From positions 25,668,627 to 25,732,626 of the forward strand of contig OU862922.1 in NCBI GenBank assembly GCA_917880885.1: DNA of 64,000 nucleotides. Reading direction: 5' to 3'. Position numbers and translations under genes: made by a program. Position 1 is the first letter of the stretch. Each line of letters opens with the position of its first letter. The stretch comes from Limnephilus marmoratus (taxonomy: Eukaryota; Arthropoda; Insecta; Trichoptera; Limnephilidae). The notes below the pieces were generated by a model. The model saw only the letters and a list, made by a program, of their open reading frames with translations, was not told where the DNA came from and made no database searches. Below, one piece after another: positions 54,666 through 64,000 of the stretch.

Positions 54666-54988
54666 ATGAATTTCACAGGTGCGGTTGATGTCCTCGATAA
54701 GTAGGTATCCGCTGTCGTTGAGAGATACTGTACTGCTGTCAAAAATGTCGATTAAAATCGTTATCTTTTTAGTGGCATGAACCGTCCATTAGAGTAATCG
54801 GCAATATTCCAGAAGACAAAATTAATTAATGAATCTCTTGTTACTTAACGGGCCTCCTAATCCATTATAGAGTTCTAGGAACCACATTTCAAGTGTTTGG
54901 ATGTGATGTATTTGTTTATAATATTTATAAAACAAACAATTTTTTCATTATTAGGTCAAGTTCGTGAACCAGTACAATAAGTGTACAC
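54666..54988. other. Unassigned DNA
   Basis: Nothing recognised. Confidence 0.35.
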
Positions 54989-55060
54989 CGTACAAGCAAG
55001 GCCGTAGCCAGAGAAAAAATTCGGGGGGGGGGTTTGTTTGGTGGAATAGTGTTTATATTC

Positions 55061-55551
55061 GGAGGCGTCTACTAATATCTACAGGAATTCCAAAAACTGA
55101 AAAAATCGAACTAATATACATATATGAGAACCAAAGTGTTGACGAATATCTACAGCTCAAACTGTTGACTAATATCTATGAGAACCAAAGTGTTGACGAA
55201 TATCTACAGCTCAAACTGCTGACTAATATCTATGAGAACCAAAGTGTTGACGAATATCTACAGCACTGGCAGAGGTTGGATTTGCAATTATGTATAGCAT
55301 ATTGGAATAATGTAATATTGCGTATGCAGTTTAAAAAACTTAATTTATGTAAGTAGTATTATGTAAAAATCGCTAATATCAGACTATTGTACACATTTAG
55401 CTGATTAGTCCGACCTACGCACTGTATATATTAGTTCAACCTACGCTCTGTAGATATTAGTCAACACTTTGAAGTTCGTAGATATTAGTTCAACATATGA
55501 GCTGTAGATATTCGTCCAACATACAGGCTGTAAATATTAGTATCTGGAGTC
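55061..55551 (-). mobile_element. Miniature foldback element FBm, copy 2 (nested in hAT)
   Basis: Inverse orientation to copy 1: starts GGAGGCGTCTACTAATATC, ends TATCTGGAGTC. Flanked by TTATATTC on both sides (55053-55060, 55552-55559). The left arm has three units of a roughly 53-bp repeat (GACTAATATCTATGAGAACC, AAAGTGTTGACGAATATC); copy 1 has about two. The 130-codon frame here (YENQSVDEYLQ repeats) is an artefact of the tandem units. Confidence 0.8.
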
Positions 55552-55734
55552 TTATATTCCAGTCAGTGGGGGTAAAAAAAGCCTTTACCTTGCAAAAGGT
55601 CATGTAGTAGCGATTATGATATATTATGTGGTGTAGATTGGGACTCTAACGGAAAAAAAGTTTTCGACCTTGGGGGGGGGGGGGGTCGAGCTCGAGCCGC
55701 ATTGAATAAAATTTTCACGGGGTTTTTTAGTAAG

Positions 55735-55900
55735 GCTAATTATCTTTTAGCTTTGCATATCTCACACAGATGGACATCTGTTTTTGTCTTGTAGTGAAAC
55801 ATCAGTAGTTTCATCAACAAGGAATGAAAAACATTTAGCAGAATTCAACCTTTGCACCAGTTTTTTTTCTGGACAATTTCACCACAAATTGCAATAAGTT
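55735..55900 (-). pseudogene. DUF4371-type hAT transposase fragment
   Basis: Minus strand: CGEIVQKK, then after a shift AKCFSFLVDETTDVSLQDK, and CVRYAKLKDN. The DETTD motif is the signature around the first catalytic aspartate of DUF4371 hAT transposases. The remainder of the gene is missing. Confidence 0.8.
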
Positions 55901-56196
55901 AATTTTGTACAATCGGGCGTCGGTAGCGTTTAACATCATATTTTCAGTGTGCTTTATTAGATTTCGGGGGGGGGTCAAACCCCTTTGATCCCCCCCCCCC
56001 TGGCTACGGCCTTGCGTACAAGTCTTGATGGTACATCCGATACAATGTTGAAGTAATAATTAACCTTTTTAACTATCATCTGATATCAATGAACTAAATG
56101 TTTTTCAATCCTCTTTTGTTTAGAATTCATTCTTCAGAACTGGCTTAAATAGACTGGCTACAATCAGACACTCAAAAGTTAGCACGTAAGGAGCCG

Positions 56197-56560
56197 CAAC
56201 CGGGCTCAAAAAGAAGATGGAGAGATATGAAATTACGAGTGCTAGAGGAGCGCGCTTGTATTTAAAGCGACGAAGTCGATGCAAAAATTGTGAAAATGTT
56301 TAATAAAACGCGACTCGTTTAAAATAGAGCAAAAATCTCGTGTTATTTTTCTTAAACAGCATTTAAAAAAACACTGTGAATTTTTTCATACATATAACTG
56401 GTAAAATAACTGAAACAAATGTGTTTATAATATTTTTTGGAGCATACTTTCCGATTTTTTTCCATGGAGGGAATTTTATATAATTTGCTTTTCGGCACGG
56501 GGAATGTCTAGATATTAGAATAGAATAACATATATTTTTTAAAGAGCTTTAAAACTTAAC
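56197..56560 (-). repeat. Interspersed repeat R, copy 4
   Basis: Inverse of copies 1-3: CTCAAAAAGAAGATGGAGAG, GAGGAGCGCGCTTGTA, GGAGCATACTTTCCGA, CGGGGAATGTCTAGATATT, then AAAGAGCTTTAAAACTTAA. Complete at both ends relative to the family. Confidence 0.8.
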
Positions 56561-56562
56561 GT

Positions 56563-56645
56563 GATTGAGGCAATGAGTGTGTGCCAAGATCGAGTTCTTT
56601 GGCGGTCCTCTCTGCAAAGAACAGTGTCATTGTTAGATTAGTATT
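56563..56645 (+). pseudogene. LINE C extreme C-terminus, second copy
   Basis: VIEAMSVCQDRVLWRSSLQR and TVSLLD, stop: the same ending as 52870-52948 (EARSVCTERVVWRSSL). Confidence 0.7.
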
Positions 56646-56841
56646 AGATTTAGTTATTAACTTATTATCCGAAGTCATTTTATATTATTTGTTTAGACAG
56701 TTTTATGCTTTCGCTTTTCTATTTTCCCCTTTTTCTTTTAAAAGGATTTCTCATATAATTTAGTTGTTAAAAACCTAAGCCCCTAAAACCCCTAAAATTG
56801 TTTCTCCCGTGAACGAAAATGCATCGTCAAGCATGATAAGA

Positions 56842-57023
56842 TTTTTTTTTTTAAAGAAAGACAAACATTCCCGGGTTAACGAATAACCCGACAATAATTG
56901 AAAATCTCCCACTACCACCACAGTAAGCCGAAAATGTTGCTTGAGTCGCGATGGAGGACTTCCGTCATCCGAGGAATCGAACACGAAGCGCCTGGGTGGG
57001 ACCCAAACGCGATGCCCACAACC
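56842..57023 (-). mobile_element. tRNA-derived SINE T, copy 4
   Basis: T-run, AAAGACAAACATTCCCGGG, the hairpin region GTTAACGAATAACCC, GTTGCTTGAGTCGCGATGGA, GGGACCCAAACGCGATGCCC and CACTGACCGG. Near complete. Confidence 0.85.
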
Positions 57024-57134
57024 ACTGACCGGTCTATTATATAATTCAAAATAATAATATATATATAATTAATGACCGACCGAAGGTTCGGTTTCGGTTT
57101 CGGCAAGTTTCGGCAAGAGTACGGCTGGAGAATC

Positions 57135-57345
57135 AAAGGAACTCCCTCAACCATTCTGTCCCGAATTCTGTGCCAAGACCCAGAGACAAACCTCACCACA
57201 TGAGCATAACATATTATAGGGCACCCTCGCTAATTCACCAAACGTAGCGAACCACTTGGGGTGACCTATGGCAGAGGTGTTGGTTATCCAATAAATGGTT
57301 CCCGGGGTAGCGGTACCCATACCGCCTCCAAAATTGACTCTTTCC
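57135..57345 (-). mobile_element. SINE S, copy 6 (3'-truncated)
   Basis: AAACGTAGCGAACCACTTGG, GACCTATGGCAGAGGTGTTG and AATAAATGGTTCCCGGGGTA give the head inverted; the left side ends within the body, so the LINE-like tail is missing. Confidence 0.8.
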
Positions 57346-57536
57346 GAAGTCTGCGGTTTCTTTATAAATAGGTCACATAATATTTCTACTGATAATCGTG
57401 TTGTAGTAATAATTAGCCACTTATATCTAGAGTGCATTCTTTAAAATTAACATGAAAAAACTGTTTTTGATGAGAAAACAATACAGGATTCCACTGCACT
57501 GATAAAGTCATAATATGGTAATCACTGTCGTAATCA

Positions 57537-57645
57537 AAATGGAGAGAAGAGGAAGCATAGGAAGATCCCAGCAATATAGATCTCGTCACTAAAAATAACA
57601 AATAACACTTCAAGCAACGTTTTAATTCTGAATGATAAGTCTCAA
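57537..57645 (+). repeat. MITE W, degraded copy 5
   Basis: TTCAAGCAACGTTTTAATTC and TGAATGATAAG match the W right half. Confidence 0.5.
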
Positions 57646-58061
57646 AAAAATCTCATACCAATTTAATAAATTTTATGTGGGCATTGCCGCCGGGTTGATT
57701 AGAGTCCGCGACGTATGGGCCAGTCATCTTGGCGCCTTCATATTCTATAAATACCTATACAGTCGTCCAACCAAAAACTTGAACAAAAAGCGGCAACGTC
57801 GCAAGACCTCGGTTTGTCGTTAACATGAAAATGAATATATAATTGGACGCTATATTGTGGACCAAATTAACGAAAATATACGCAGGATGCATCACTGCAT
57901 TGAATATGAAAGGAGTTCAGATTGGTGGAACAGTAAAGGGCGTTTTTTTCGTTTTGTATATTTTTAAATTAATGTTTTTCAAAAATGTAAATACCTAACT
58001 ACAATCAAACATTGAAAAGATAGTATATACTTTAGTTAGAACTATGTAAAATCAAGTCCTT
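57646..58061. other. Unassigned DNA
   Basis: A 63-codon frame at 57632-57823 ends in a basic stretch but has no recognised motif. Confidence 0.35.
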
Positions 58062-58113
58062 CAGATAGACGCAGTAATGTCGATCTGATGAAAGGACGCA
58101 GAAATGATAGCGG

Positions 58114-58152
<39 letters not shown>
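58062..58152. repeat. GGACGCAG repeat plus (TA)n
   Basis: AGACGCAGTAATGTCGATCT, AAAGGACGCAGAAATGATAG, CGGGATGTATATA and a TA tract to 58152; inverse of the unit at 50737-50792. Confidence 0.65.
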
Positions 58153-58155
<3 letters not shown>

Positions 58156-58394
58156 ATTTTATTAGGAAAACCAACAGTTAGATACAATTATTAATAATGT
58201 TTGATGAAATATGTAAAGAAATTTAACCAATAATAGGTTTACGCTGAAGTATGTAAATTATTTAGTGAGTTGGTATAAAGAAAAATCGAGAAAAATAGTT
58301 AAATTATGTTATGTGGATGGGATGGTGGAAGGTAGTGGAAAGGGATGGATCCTTTCTGTGTAAATAATAGTATGTATGTGTAAATGTTATTTAT

Positions 58395-58523
58395 TCATTT
58401 TAGCTTTGAAAACGTTAGGTACTGTGTTAAATAAGTCGAATTCACTGTATGAAATGTTAAAGGTGTGTGAAGCGCGATGAATGAATGTATTTTGTTTAGA
58501 GTTAGTGTTGCATTGAGGAACGT
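58395..58523 (-). pseudogene. LINE A extreme C-terminus, copy 6, downstream part
   Basis: Minus frame TFLNATLTLNKIHSFIALH, TPLTFHTVNSTYLTQYLTF, SKLK and stop at 58395-58397. Separated from its upstream part (59423-59640) by MITE M copy 2. Confidence 0.6.
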
Positions 58524-58527
58524 TTAA

Positions 58528-59418
58528 GAGGGCATTACCAGAGAAAACCAGAAATATGTCATTTTCAAATCAGATTTTAGACGTATTGACTCTTTTCCAC
58601 AAAAAATTATAAATGGATTTCGAAAGATTGTTCTTTTATCTAGCATTCGCATGTAATAAATTTTAAGATTTTTTTTAAATTTTTAGCATAATAAGGTTAT
58701 TCCGTAGGTCGTTGGCAGATTTGTTAAATTTTCAAAAAAGATTTTGTATTCAACCACACCCATTTCAAATAATATAATCATGCAGTAAAATAAATCAATA
58801 CATTATCTAGCAAACGCATGTTTTAGAATTTTAATTTTAGTTTCAATAAAATCATTAAAAAATATGTACGTACATGAAGTAATTTCGACTGGTCAGTGGT
58901 TGAGTGGGCATATCGCTTGGGTCCCACCCGAGCGTCGCGTGTTCGATTCGGCTGGCTAAATCCTCCATCACAACACAAGCAACATTTTCGGCTTTCTGTG
59001 GTGGTAGTAGTAGATTTTCAAACACTGTTGGGTTATTCGTAACCCGGGAATGTTTGTCTATCTTTAAAAAAAAAAAAATGTGTTTCTTGACGAAAATTGG
59101 TCCATTTGTGTATTTATTTGCGCACTTACAAACTAATATATTTCAGATTTTTTTAACATTATTATTAAATTTAGACATTATTGAAAAATGATAAATACTT
59201 ATAATCAAAAAATAATTACAAAAAGTACATTATTTTAATAGTTTCATCATCACGATTTTCAGCATTTTTGGATGAAGGTATAAATTAAAGCTAATTTGGA
59301 TTGAAATAAATTCGATATTGAGTTGTAATTTTAAAAGCTGGTACGGAGAATAATTAATTAAATAAATAACAACTTTCGACGAAATGTGGATTTTCGTCCG
59401 CTGGCTTGTTAAACGCTC
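58528..59418. mobile_element. TTAA-flanked MITE M, copy 2, split by SINE T
   Basis: TTAA at 58524-58527 and 59419-59422. GAGGGCATTACCAGAGAAAA at the left and GCTTGTTAAACGCTC at the right, homologous to 8692-9456. SINE T copy 2 (58887-59078) lies between GTACGTACATG and TGTTTCTTG, contiguous in copy 1. Confidence 0.85.
58887..59078 (+). mobile_element. tRNA-derived SINE T, copy 2
   Basis: GACTGGTCAGTGGTTGAGTG head, CGTGTTCGATTCGGCTGG with B box, CACAAGCAACATTTTCGG body, then the hairpin GGGTTATTCGTAACCC and GGGAATGTTTGTCTATC before a 13-A tail. Intact 3' structure. Confidence 0.9.
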
Positions 59419-59422
59419 TTAA

Positions 59423-59640
59423 TGCGTGGTTTTGTCTGGTTTGTCTGATGGGCACTCTTAGTTGAATTCTTTCTAGTAATTCCGGGCAATCTATTATAGA
59501 GGTAGCTATTTTTGTAAGAATAGTACGTCTGCCAAATTTCTTCGACTTTCCAAGGACGATATCCTGAAGAACGCGGCTGACTCTTCGTGGATATAACTAT
59601 TATATATATTATAGAATTTAAATATCCCGGATTTGGAGAG
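59423..59640 (-). pseudogene. LINE A C-terminal region, copy 6, upstream part
   Basis: Minus frame SKKFGRRTILTKIATSIIDC, PELLERIQLRVPIRQTRQN and HALN at the TTAA junction. Follows the LINE A order RR...L.KI...D.PELLE.I..R.P.R..R. Confidence 0.65.
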
Positions 59641-59660
59641 ATTACATACGGCGTCATTGC

Positions 59661-60397
59661 CTAGCTGTCACTGGATCATAGTGGATCCGAAGAAATGCTT
59701 ATTTTTGCAACCAGTTTTAATCGGATTTATAAAATGGTTTCCTACACTCAAACTGGCGAAGCCGATTGTAAAAGCCGCCCGCAGGGCCTAGCAGCAAAAA
59801 CCTGCGGGGCGGGTTTTAAACTGCTAGTTTATGTACATTATGAAGATAAAAGAAATGGGCAAGGGAAGGAGACGACTATTAATGAAAATTAGGAAGCTTC
59901 TGGCTATTCAAGCGGCATTTCAATTCTGAAAGTTTATCTTTCACTAGGGCGATGTAGAGTAATTACCACATTATATATACGGTACATTTTCAGTGAAGAT
60001 AGTATTTAAAATATACTCCTCATATTTTTGGTGTTTGGGAACGGGTCTCGCAGCCTGTGATTTCCCCGTAATGAGATACAATATTTGAGTCATAACTCAC
60101 CCAGAAAAAAAAAGCACCTTCTCGTCACCTCCAAACTCCCAACTTGCCGCAGAGACCTCCTAGTACGGTACACCCCGATCCTAATGCTCTCTCTGACTTT
60201 GAAACTAACAAACCAAAAGTACATTTGCTAAATGATGCCTTCCTATCACAGAGAAATAATTTTTGATCACCATGCTTAAACGTAGTCGGGGTAATTTAGC
60301 GAAGAACTGTGAAACGTCTTTATTATGGTACTATGTGTTCGTCCTTCCTCGAACGCATTAATCTGTGTGCATTAATACAACAAATTATATATTTTTT
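59661..60397. other. Unassigned DNA
   Basis: A W-like end (GGCATTTCAATTCTGAAAG) near 59918; otherwise nothing. Frame 59695-59892 has no known motif. Confidence 0.35.
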
Positions 60398-60640
60398 TTA
60401 AGTGAAAACTCCTTTAGCATCGTCGACGCGTCGTGATTTGAAATTCGATTAAACGAAAAATAGCGACACTAAAAAGAGTCAATACAGACATCTATAGGAT
60501 TTAGTCTGCAATAGAATTAGATGGTATAATCGTTCTCCTCTTTGTGCGGTGCTTCGTAGCCTCCCCACTTTTGTCTATTTTAGTTTTCTGAAGGTGTCAT
60601 TTCTACCGCGTGTGAATTGCACACTCTGATTTTTTTGTCT
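60398..60640 (+). repeat. Repeat Z, copy 3
   Basis: TTTAAGTGAAAACTCCTTTA, GATTTGAAATTCGATTAAAC, CTCCTCTTTGTGCGGTGCTT, TTTCTACCGCGTGTGAATT. A single arm with no partner nearby. Confidence 0.75.
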
Positions 60641-60644
60641 GTCT

Positions 60645-61180
60645 CCGATTGAAGTCAGGGTATGTTGTGAGGTAACAAGAAAAAGTCTAAGGAGTTACAT
60701 ATTTCTGAAGACTACACTACACCTCGACTCTGTGCAGAAACGGGCGGTCCGTTTGATAGATTCTCCTATCTTAACAGACGGATTGCAATCTTTAGAGTAC
60801 AGGCGTCGGGTGGGAATGCTATCCTTGTTCTACCGGTATTACAATGGAAGATGCTCCGAGGAACTAGCATCAATGATCCCTTCGGCACCGGGGCATAGTC
60901 GGGAAACACGCCAAACGCGTTCCCAACATTTGTACACAGTTGACATTTGTCACATGAGAACAGGCCGTTTCTTCGACTCGTTCTTGTGTTCAACAGCCCG
61001 GCTGTGGAATGATTTGCCAGCCTCTGTGTTTCCTCCTTCCTACAACATGGGTCTCTTCAAGACCAATGTTCATTCCTTCCTCTCCTCAAAAAGACCCTCC
61101 ACACAGCATCCCAGATGACATAGGCCCTGAGGGAAATCATTTTCCTCAGGGCCTCCTGTGTGGAGTTAATGTAAAAAAAA
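60645..61180 (+). mobile_element. LINE B, 5'-truncated copy 4 with complete 3' end
   Basis: Coding C-terminus (60732-61118), stem-loop GGCCCTGAGGG.../CCTCAGGGCC (61123-61153), then CTCCTGTGTGGAGTTAATGT and an A-run to 61180. The best preserved LINE B end in the window and the reference for the SINE S comparison. Confidence 0.85.
60732..61118 (+). CDS. LINE B ORF2 C-terminal domain (partial)
   Basis: 128 codons open: QKRAVRLIDSPILTDGLQSL, EYRRRVGMLSLFYRYYNGRC, SEELASMIPSAPGHSRET, then QHLYTVDICHMRTGRFFDSF, STARLWNDLPASVFPPSYN, LFKTNVHSFLSSKRP and stop at 61116-61118. It begins with GTG, so the frame is the tail of a longer ORF rather than a gene with its own start. Homologous to the post-RT domain of jockey/CR1-like non-LTR elements. 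No catalytic residues are in this part. Confidence 0.85.
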   Translation: MQKRAVRLIDSPILTDGLQSLEYRRRVGMLSLFYRYYNGRCSEELASMIPSAPGHSRETRQTRSQHLYTVDICHMRTGRFFDSFLCSTARLWNDLPASVFPPSYNMGLFKTNVHSFLSSKRPSTQHPR

Positions 61181-61186
61181 GAAACT

Positions 61187-61620
61187 TTGGAGAAGAGGAA
61201 GGCATTACTCCCACAACTAAATGAAGAACGTAACAAAGGAAACATAGCCTACCAAAAGCATGATAAACTCATTGTCAATAAAAGCGCAGGCTTTAACGAT
61301 AAAAGAAAAAGAGAACCATCTGCCTCCCCGTATGCTAACCCGCAACCGAAGAAACAGCAGTTGACATCCTCTATGAAAACTAACAGAACAAATGCATTTG
61401 ACTTGATGAGGGCTCGATCTAATTCTCTTACATGCCAACCAACAGGAAAATAACAATAGCAATCAACTATCGGCGAACGGAAACAAGAACACCAACAAAA
61501 AGACAAAACAACTACAACAACACACCCTCCCCCAAGCCGACTGGTCCTCGTGGGGGAAAACGACCAAGACCCTTTAAAGATAAACAAAAGAACTTCAGAT
61601 ATGCAAAGGATAGAGAAAAT
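61187..61620 (+). pseudogene. Non-LTR ORF1 (gag-like) C-terminal remnant
   Basis: KRKALLPQLNEERNKGNIAY, QKHDKLIVNK, then a lysine-rich KRKREPSASP tail and, after a shift, NQQENNNSNQLSANGNKNTN, KKTKQLQQHTLPQADWSSWG and stop. The pattern (charged helix, KGNIAYxxxDKLIV, low-complexity N/K/Q tail) is that of ORF1 C-termini in insect LINEs. Lies just after LINE B but ORF1 should precede ORF2, so it is probably a separate insertion. Assignment by recognition, moderate. Confidence 0.5.
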
Positions 61621-61784
61621 TAGAAATCTTTAGAGGAGGCCTATGTCGAAAGACAAGCTGTTTCTAAAAATAATTACCCGAACTCTGAAAATTTATAATA
61701 ATATTTAAAAATATATATAAAATGAATAAATAGATCAGAAAAATGTTTTATAAGTTTAACAGCAATAAAGGCTAATTTTATTTT

Positions 61785-61918
61785 ATGTTGTGAGGCTGAA
61801 GGTAGTGAGAAGGGGAAGGAGATGGGGAATAGGAAGGTGGGGATGAATCTAGCTATCCAGATTTAGTCAGTCAACATTGCTAAAGACATTTCAAGCAACG
61901 TTTCAATTCTGAATGTAA
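61785..61918 (+). repeat. MITE W, copy 4
   Basis: ATGTTGTGAGGCTGAAGGTA, GAAGGAGATGGGGAATAGGA, CATTTCAAGCAACGTTTCAA, TTCTGAATG. The left terminus is missing. Confidence 0.65.
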
Positions 61919-61974
61919 TTTATAAAGTTTTTATTTTTATTTTATAAAGTCATTTAATTTTTCTACATGGTGAT

Positions 61975-62160
61975 GTAGAAAAATTACGCGTTCCACTTCC
62001 TCCATCCTGCGTTCCCCTTCCACCTTCCCCGCCTTCCCCCTCCCTTATACCCCCTCCCGCGAACCCCCCCTCCTCCGTTCGACTAACCCCCTACAGGATT
62101 TCCCTCACCCACCCGTTACCCATCCCTGCCACTCACCACATGAAACAATTTTTATATAAA
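61975..62160 (-). mobile_element. Helitron H3 pyrimidine-rich fragment
   Basis: C/T-rich block (CCTTCCACCTTCCCCG, CTCCCGCGAACCCCCC) like the inverse of the H3 purine blocks at 12190-12310 and 37380-37500. No termini. Confidence 0.5.
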
Positions 62161-62550
62161 GATAACATGAAATACTTTTTATATACTTTTTACGACTTTA
62201 AAGAATTTACCAACTATTAATATGTACATATTTATATACCTTATATATTTTTTCTTCTAAATAATCTATGTGCAATTACCATTAAAATGTAAAAAAAAGA
62301 AAAAAAAATTAACTTTCTACTACAACAATTATGAAAGTAATACTAATCAAAGCTGGTGACTCGCAAACAGATTAACTCTTAATTTAAAACCGGTTTTGTG
62401 ATCAGAATGTAAAATTCCAGTTGTGAATTCATCTGCTGACACATTTTGAAGGAAAAAATTCTCTTATTCAAAGTGTATTTATAAAATTCTATTTCTCTTA
62501 TTCGAAGTGCGCTTACAAAATTCTAGTGGTAGACTAAGTATGTGCTGCCA
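62161..62550. other. Unassigned DNA
   Basis: Nothing recognised. Confidence 0.35.
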
Positions 62551-62770
62551 GACTGGTCAGTGGTTTAGTGGGCATAGCGCTTGGGTCCCACCCGAGCGTC
62601 GCGTGTTCGATTCCTCGGCTGGCTAAGACCTCCATCACAACACAAGCAACATTTTCGGCTTTCTGTGGTGGTAGTAGGAGATTTTCAAACATTGTTGGGT
62701 TATTCGTAACCCGGGAATGTTTGTCTTTCTTTAAAAAAAATTACAAAAAATTACAAAAAATTACAAAAAA
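62551..62770 (+). mobile_element. tRNA-derived SINE T, copy 3
   Basis: GACTGGTCAGTGGTTTAGTG head, CGTGTTCGATTCCTCGG with B box, body, hairpin GGGTTATTCGTAACCC, GGGAATGTTTGTCTTTC, then a tail of A plus ATTACAAAAA repeats. The fullest copy. Confidence 0.9.
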
Positions 62771-63077
62771 ACACATAAATACTTGTACTAGTCACACTTA
62801 ATCATAAACACGTAAACACCTCAGCACAGGTTCTCCTAGTGAGGTGTTCACGAAACATACAATATTACCAACCAACAGTTTCACCTTCTCAAACCTACCT
62901 TAAACCCAACATAATGAAATGTAATATTAATATGCAAAAATGTTTTCAAAATATATTACATATGTAAAAATGTTAATAATAAGGTGAAAACTGTAATATA
63001 TAGATAGATATAAATAAATTAATAAATGTAAATATATGTAATAACTTTTTCAAACAATTAGCATGTCACATATTATT
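62771..63077. other. Unassigned DNA
   Basis: Nothing recognised. Confidence 0.35.
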
Positions 63078-63185
63078 TATACTGATTTCATAAGGCCAGT
63101 GCTCACCATTATATACAGAAATCTTCTCGGGCGTGCGCACAACAAATGACGATAGTTTCATCGCAGTCGGATAAATGGTAAAAGA
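63078..63185 (-). mobile_element. Helitron H3 tandem-unit fragment
   Basis: GCCAGTGCTCACCATTATAT, CGGGCGTGCGCACAACAAAT, GTTTCATCGCAGTCGGATAA aligns with one 108-bp unit of the array at 7880-8280. Confidence 0.65.
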
Positions 63186-64000
63186 AAAAAGGAATACATC
63201 GATAGACGTTGTGGTACCTACTCACATGCTAAGAGTTTAAAAAAAAACGATAAAGGTAGTTTTGTTGAATGGATCCGATGGTGTTTACGTGCCAGAGTAA
63301 ACGTACCACAGGCAACAAACTCTAGTACTTTATACGTATCTATGAGATTTTTCTAGAAAAGCTATTTATTACATAATCCATTGGACAAAGTCAGGGGGTC
63401 ACACGAGCAATCGCAGATAAAGAGTCGTGCTTGAGTCACATCACTAGAATATTCACACAAGCCGCACATAAATTAGGTGCTACGCGAGAAAAATGTTACC
63501 AACCGGAACGCCCCTTTAACACGTTCATGTAAAAAAATGGTAAAAAATATACAACTCAGTCATTGCAAAAATGTTGTAGTTCCTAATTCCTCAGTCTTAG
63601 TTCTCATAACAAACTACTACGTAAAAACAGACCTACACTAGATTAGTAGATCTCTAACAAATTTACAGACAAAATGAAAAGTGATCGAGTCAAAACAGGA
63701 CTTAACTATGCACAGTAAAAAAAAAATGAATTTGTTTTATCTTGTCATACTTACGACTCACTAAAATGGTAAAGTCCGGGTGTAGTAAATTTTCACAGTT
63801 ATTTTTTCCTGGATTTTCTAATCTTTTAACAAGTAATGTCACGGTCATCATTAGCTAAAGATTATATTTTTATTATAAAATTTAATACTGATTCCACATT
63901 ATTTGTACTATGTTTTTATTATTAATTTTCAACGCCCTGATGGGCTATTACATGATAAGTTTATAATACAAAGATACAGTTTTTAAATAAAAAAGATGAA
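63186..64000. other. Unassigned DNA to window end
   Basis: AT-rich; no gene or repeat copy recognised. Confidence 0.35.

Larger units (their letters stand above)
54997..56014 (-). mobile_element. hAT transposon (DUF4371-type) with nested foldback
   Basis: TIR CAAGGCCGTAGCCAG and its exact inverse CTGGCTACGGCCTTG, with a perfect 8-bp TSD CGTACAAG (54989-54996 and 56015-56022). G/C runs just inside the ends are usual for this family. Holds a transposase scrap (55735-55900, minus) and the foldback FBm copy 2 (55061-55551). Confidence 0.93.

Noticed and set aside
54964..55356. 130-codon frame with repeated YENQSVDEYLQ
   Set aside because: Repeats follow the 53-bp DNA units of the foldback arm; a tandem-repeat artefact, not a repeat protein.

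Overview
This window reads as insect (at least arthropod) nuclear DNA. It is AT-rich, has no bacterial-style operons, and is packed with transposable elements (TEs) typical of insect genomes: mariner, piggyBac, several hAT families, Helitrons, tRNA-derived SINEs, several non-LTR retrotransposon (LINE) families, a Penelope-like element (PLE) and foldback-type elements. I cannot fix the order. I found no convincing host protein gene, rRNA or functional tRNA. The window looks like an intergenic or intronic TE graveyard, and nearly every long reading frame is a TE remnant or low-complexity artefact.

Layout. 0.5-3.1 kb: a hAT end, two tandem copies of an unnamed repeat 'R', a palindromic MITE and a Helitron fragment. 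3.8-7.0 kb: LINE A carrying an inverted-repeat insert, then an antisense LINE split by a long-TIR element with a perfect 9-bp target duplication (TSD). 7.4-12.4 kb: a Helitron series with 108-bp tandem repeats and a perfect hairpin, and a palindromic element split by a TTAA-flanked MITE. 12.4-16.4 kb: mostly unassigned. 16.4-22.7 kb: LINE and SINE copies, including a reverse-transcriptase ORF with a 57-A tail. 22.9-23.8 kb: an internally deleted mariner. 24-28 kb: Helitrons, LINE A and a small satellite split by a Helitron. 29.9-32.5 kb: a hAT MITE and a composite foldback that holds a perfect 230-bp palindrome with two hammerhead-like motifs. 33.7-37.6 kb: an element with a possible transposase first exon, LINE A, LINE D and a Helitron. 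38.0-41.3 kb: a PLE with a GIY-YIG domain and a hammerhead-like motif, beside LINE A split by a piggyBac remnant that itself holds two SINEs. 42-50.5 kb: LINE B, R, a miniature foldback, and hAT elements, one nested inside a Helitron. 51.5-56.6 kb: LINE C split by a TGGCCA-rich TA-flanked element, SINEs, a MITE, and a hAT with a perfect 8-bp TSD carrying a nested foldback. 56.8-63.2 kb: SINEs, LINE A split by a MITE that is split by a SINE, LINE B, a gag-like ORF1 remnant and Helitron scraps.

How the parts relate. The notable relationships are parasitic. SINE S shares its 3' stem-loop tail with LINE B, which suggests LINE B supplied the machinery to mobilise it. Non-autonomous Helitrons, MITEs and foldbacks outnumber recognisable autonomous copies. 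At least eight nested insertions can be read from interrupted frames or TSDs, so relative insertion order can be worked out. The best candidates for under-described biology are the palindromic ribozyme-bearing PLE terminus, the two miniature foldbacks with tandem-repeat arms, the SINE S/LINE B pair, and the SINE T 3' hairpin with a UUCG loop. All family names come from motif recognition by eye; no database search was run.
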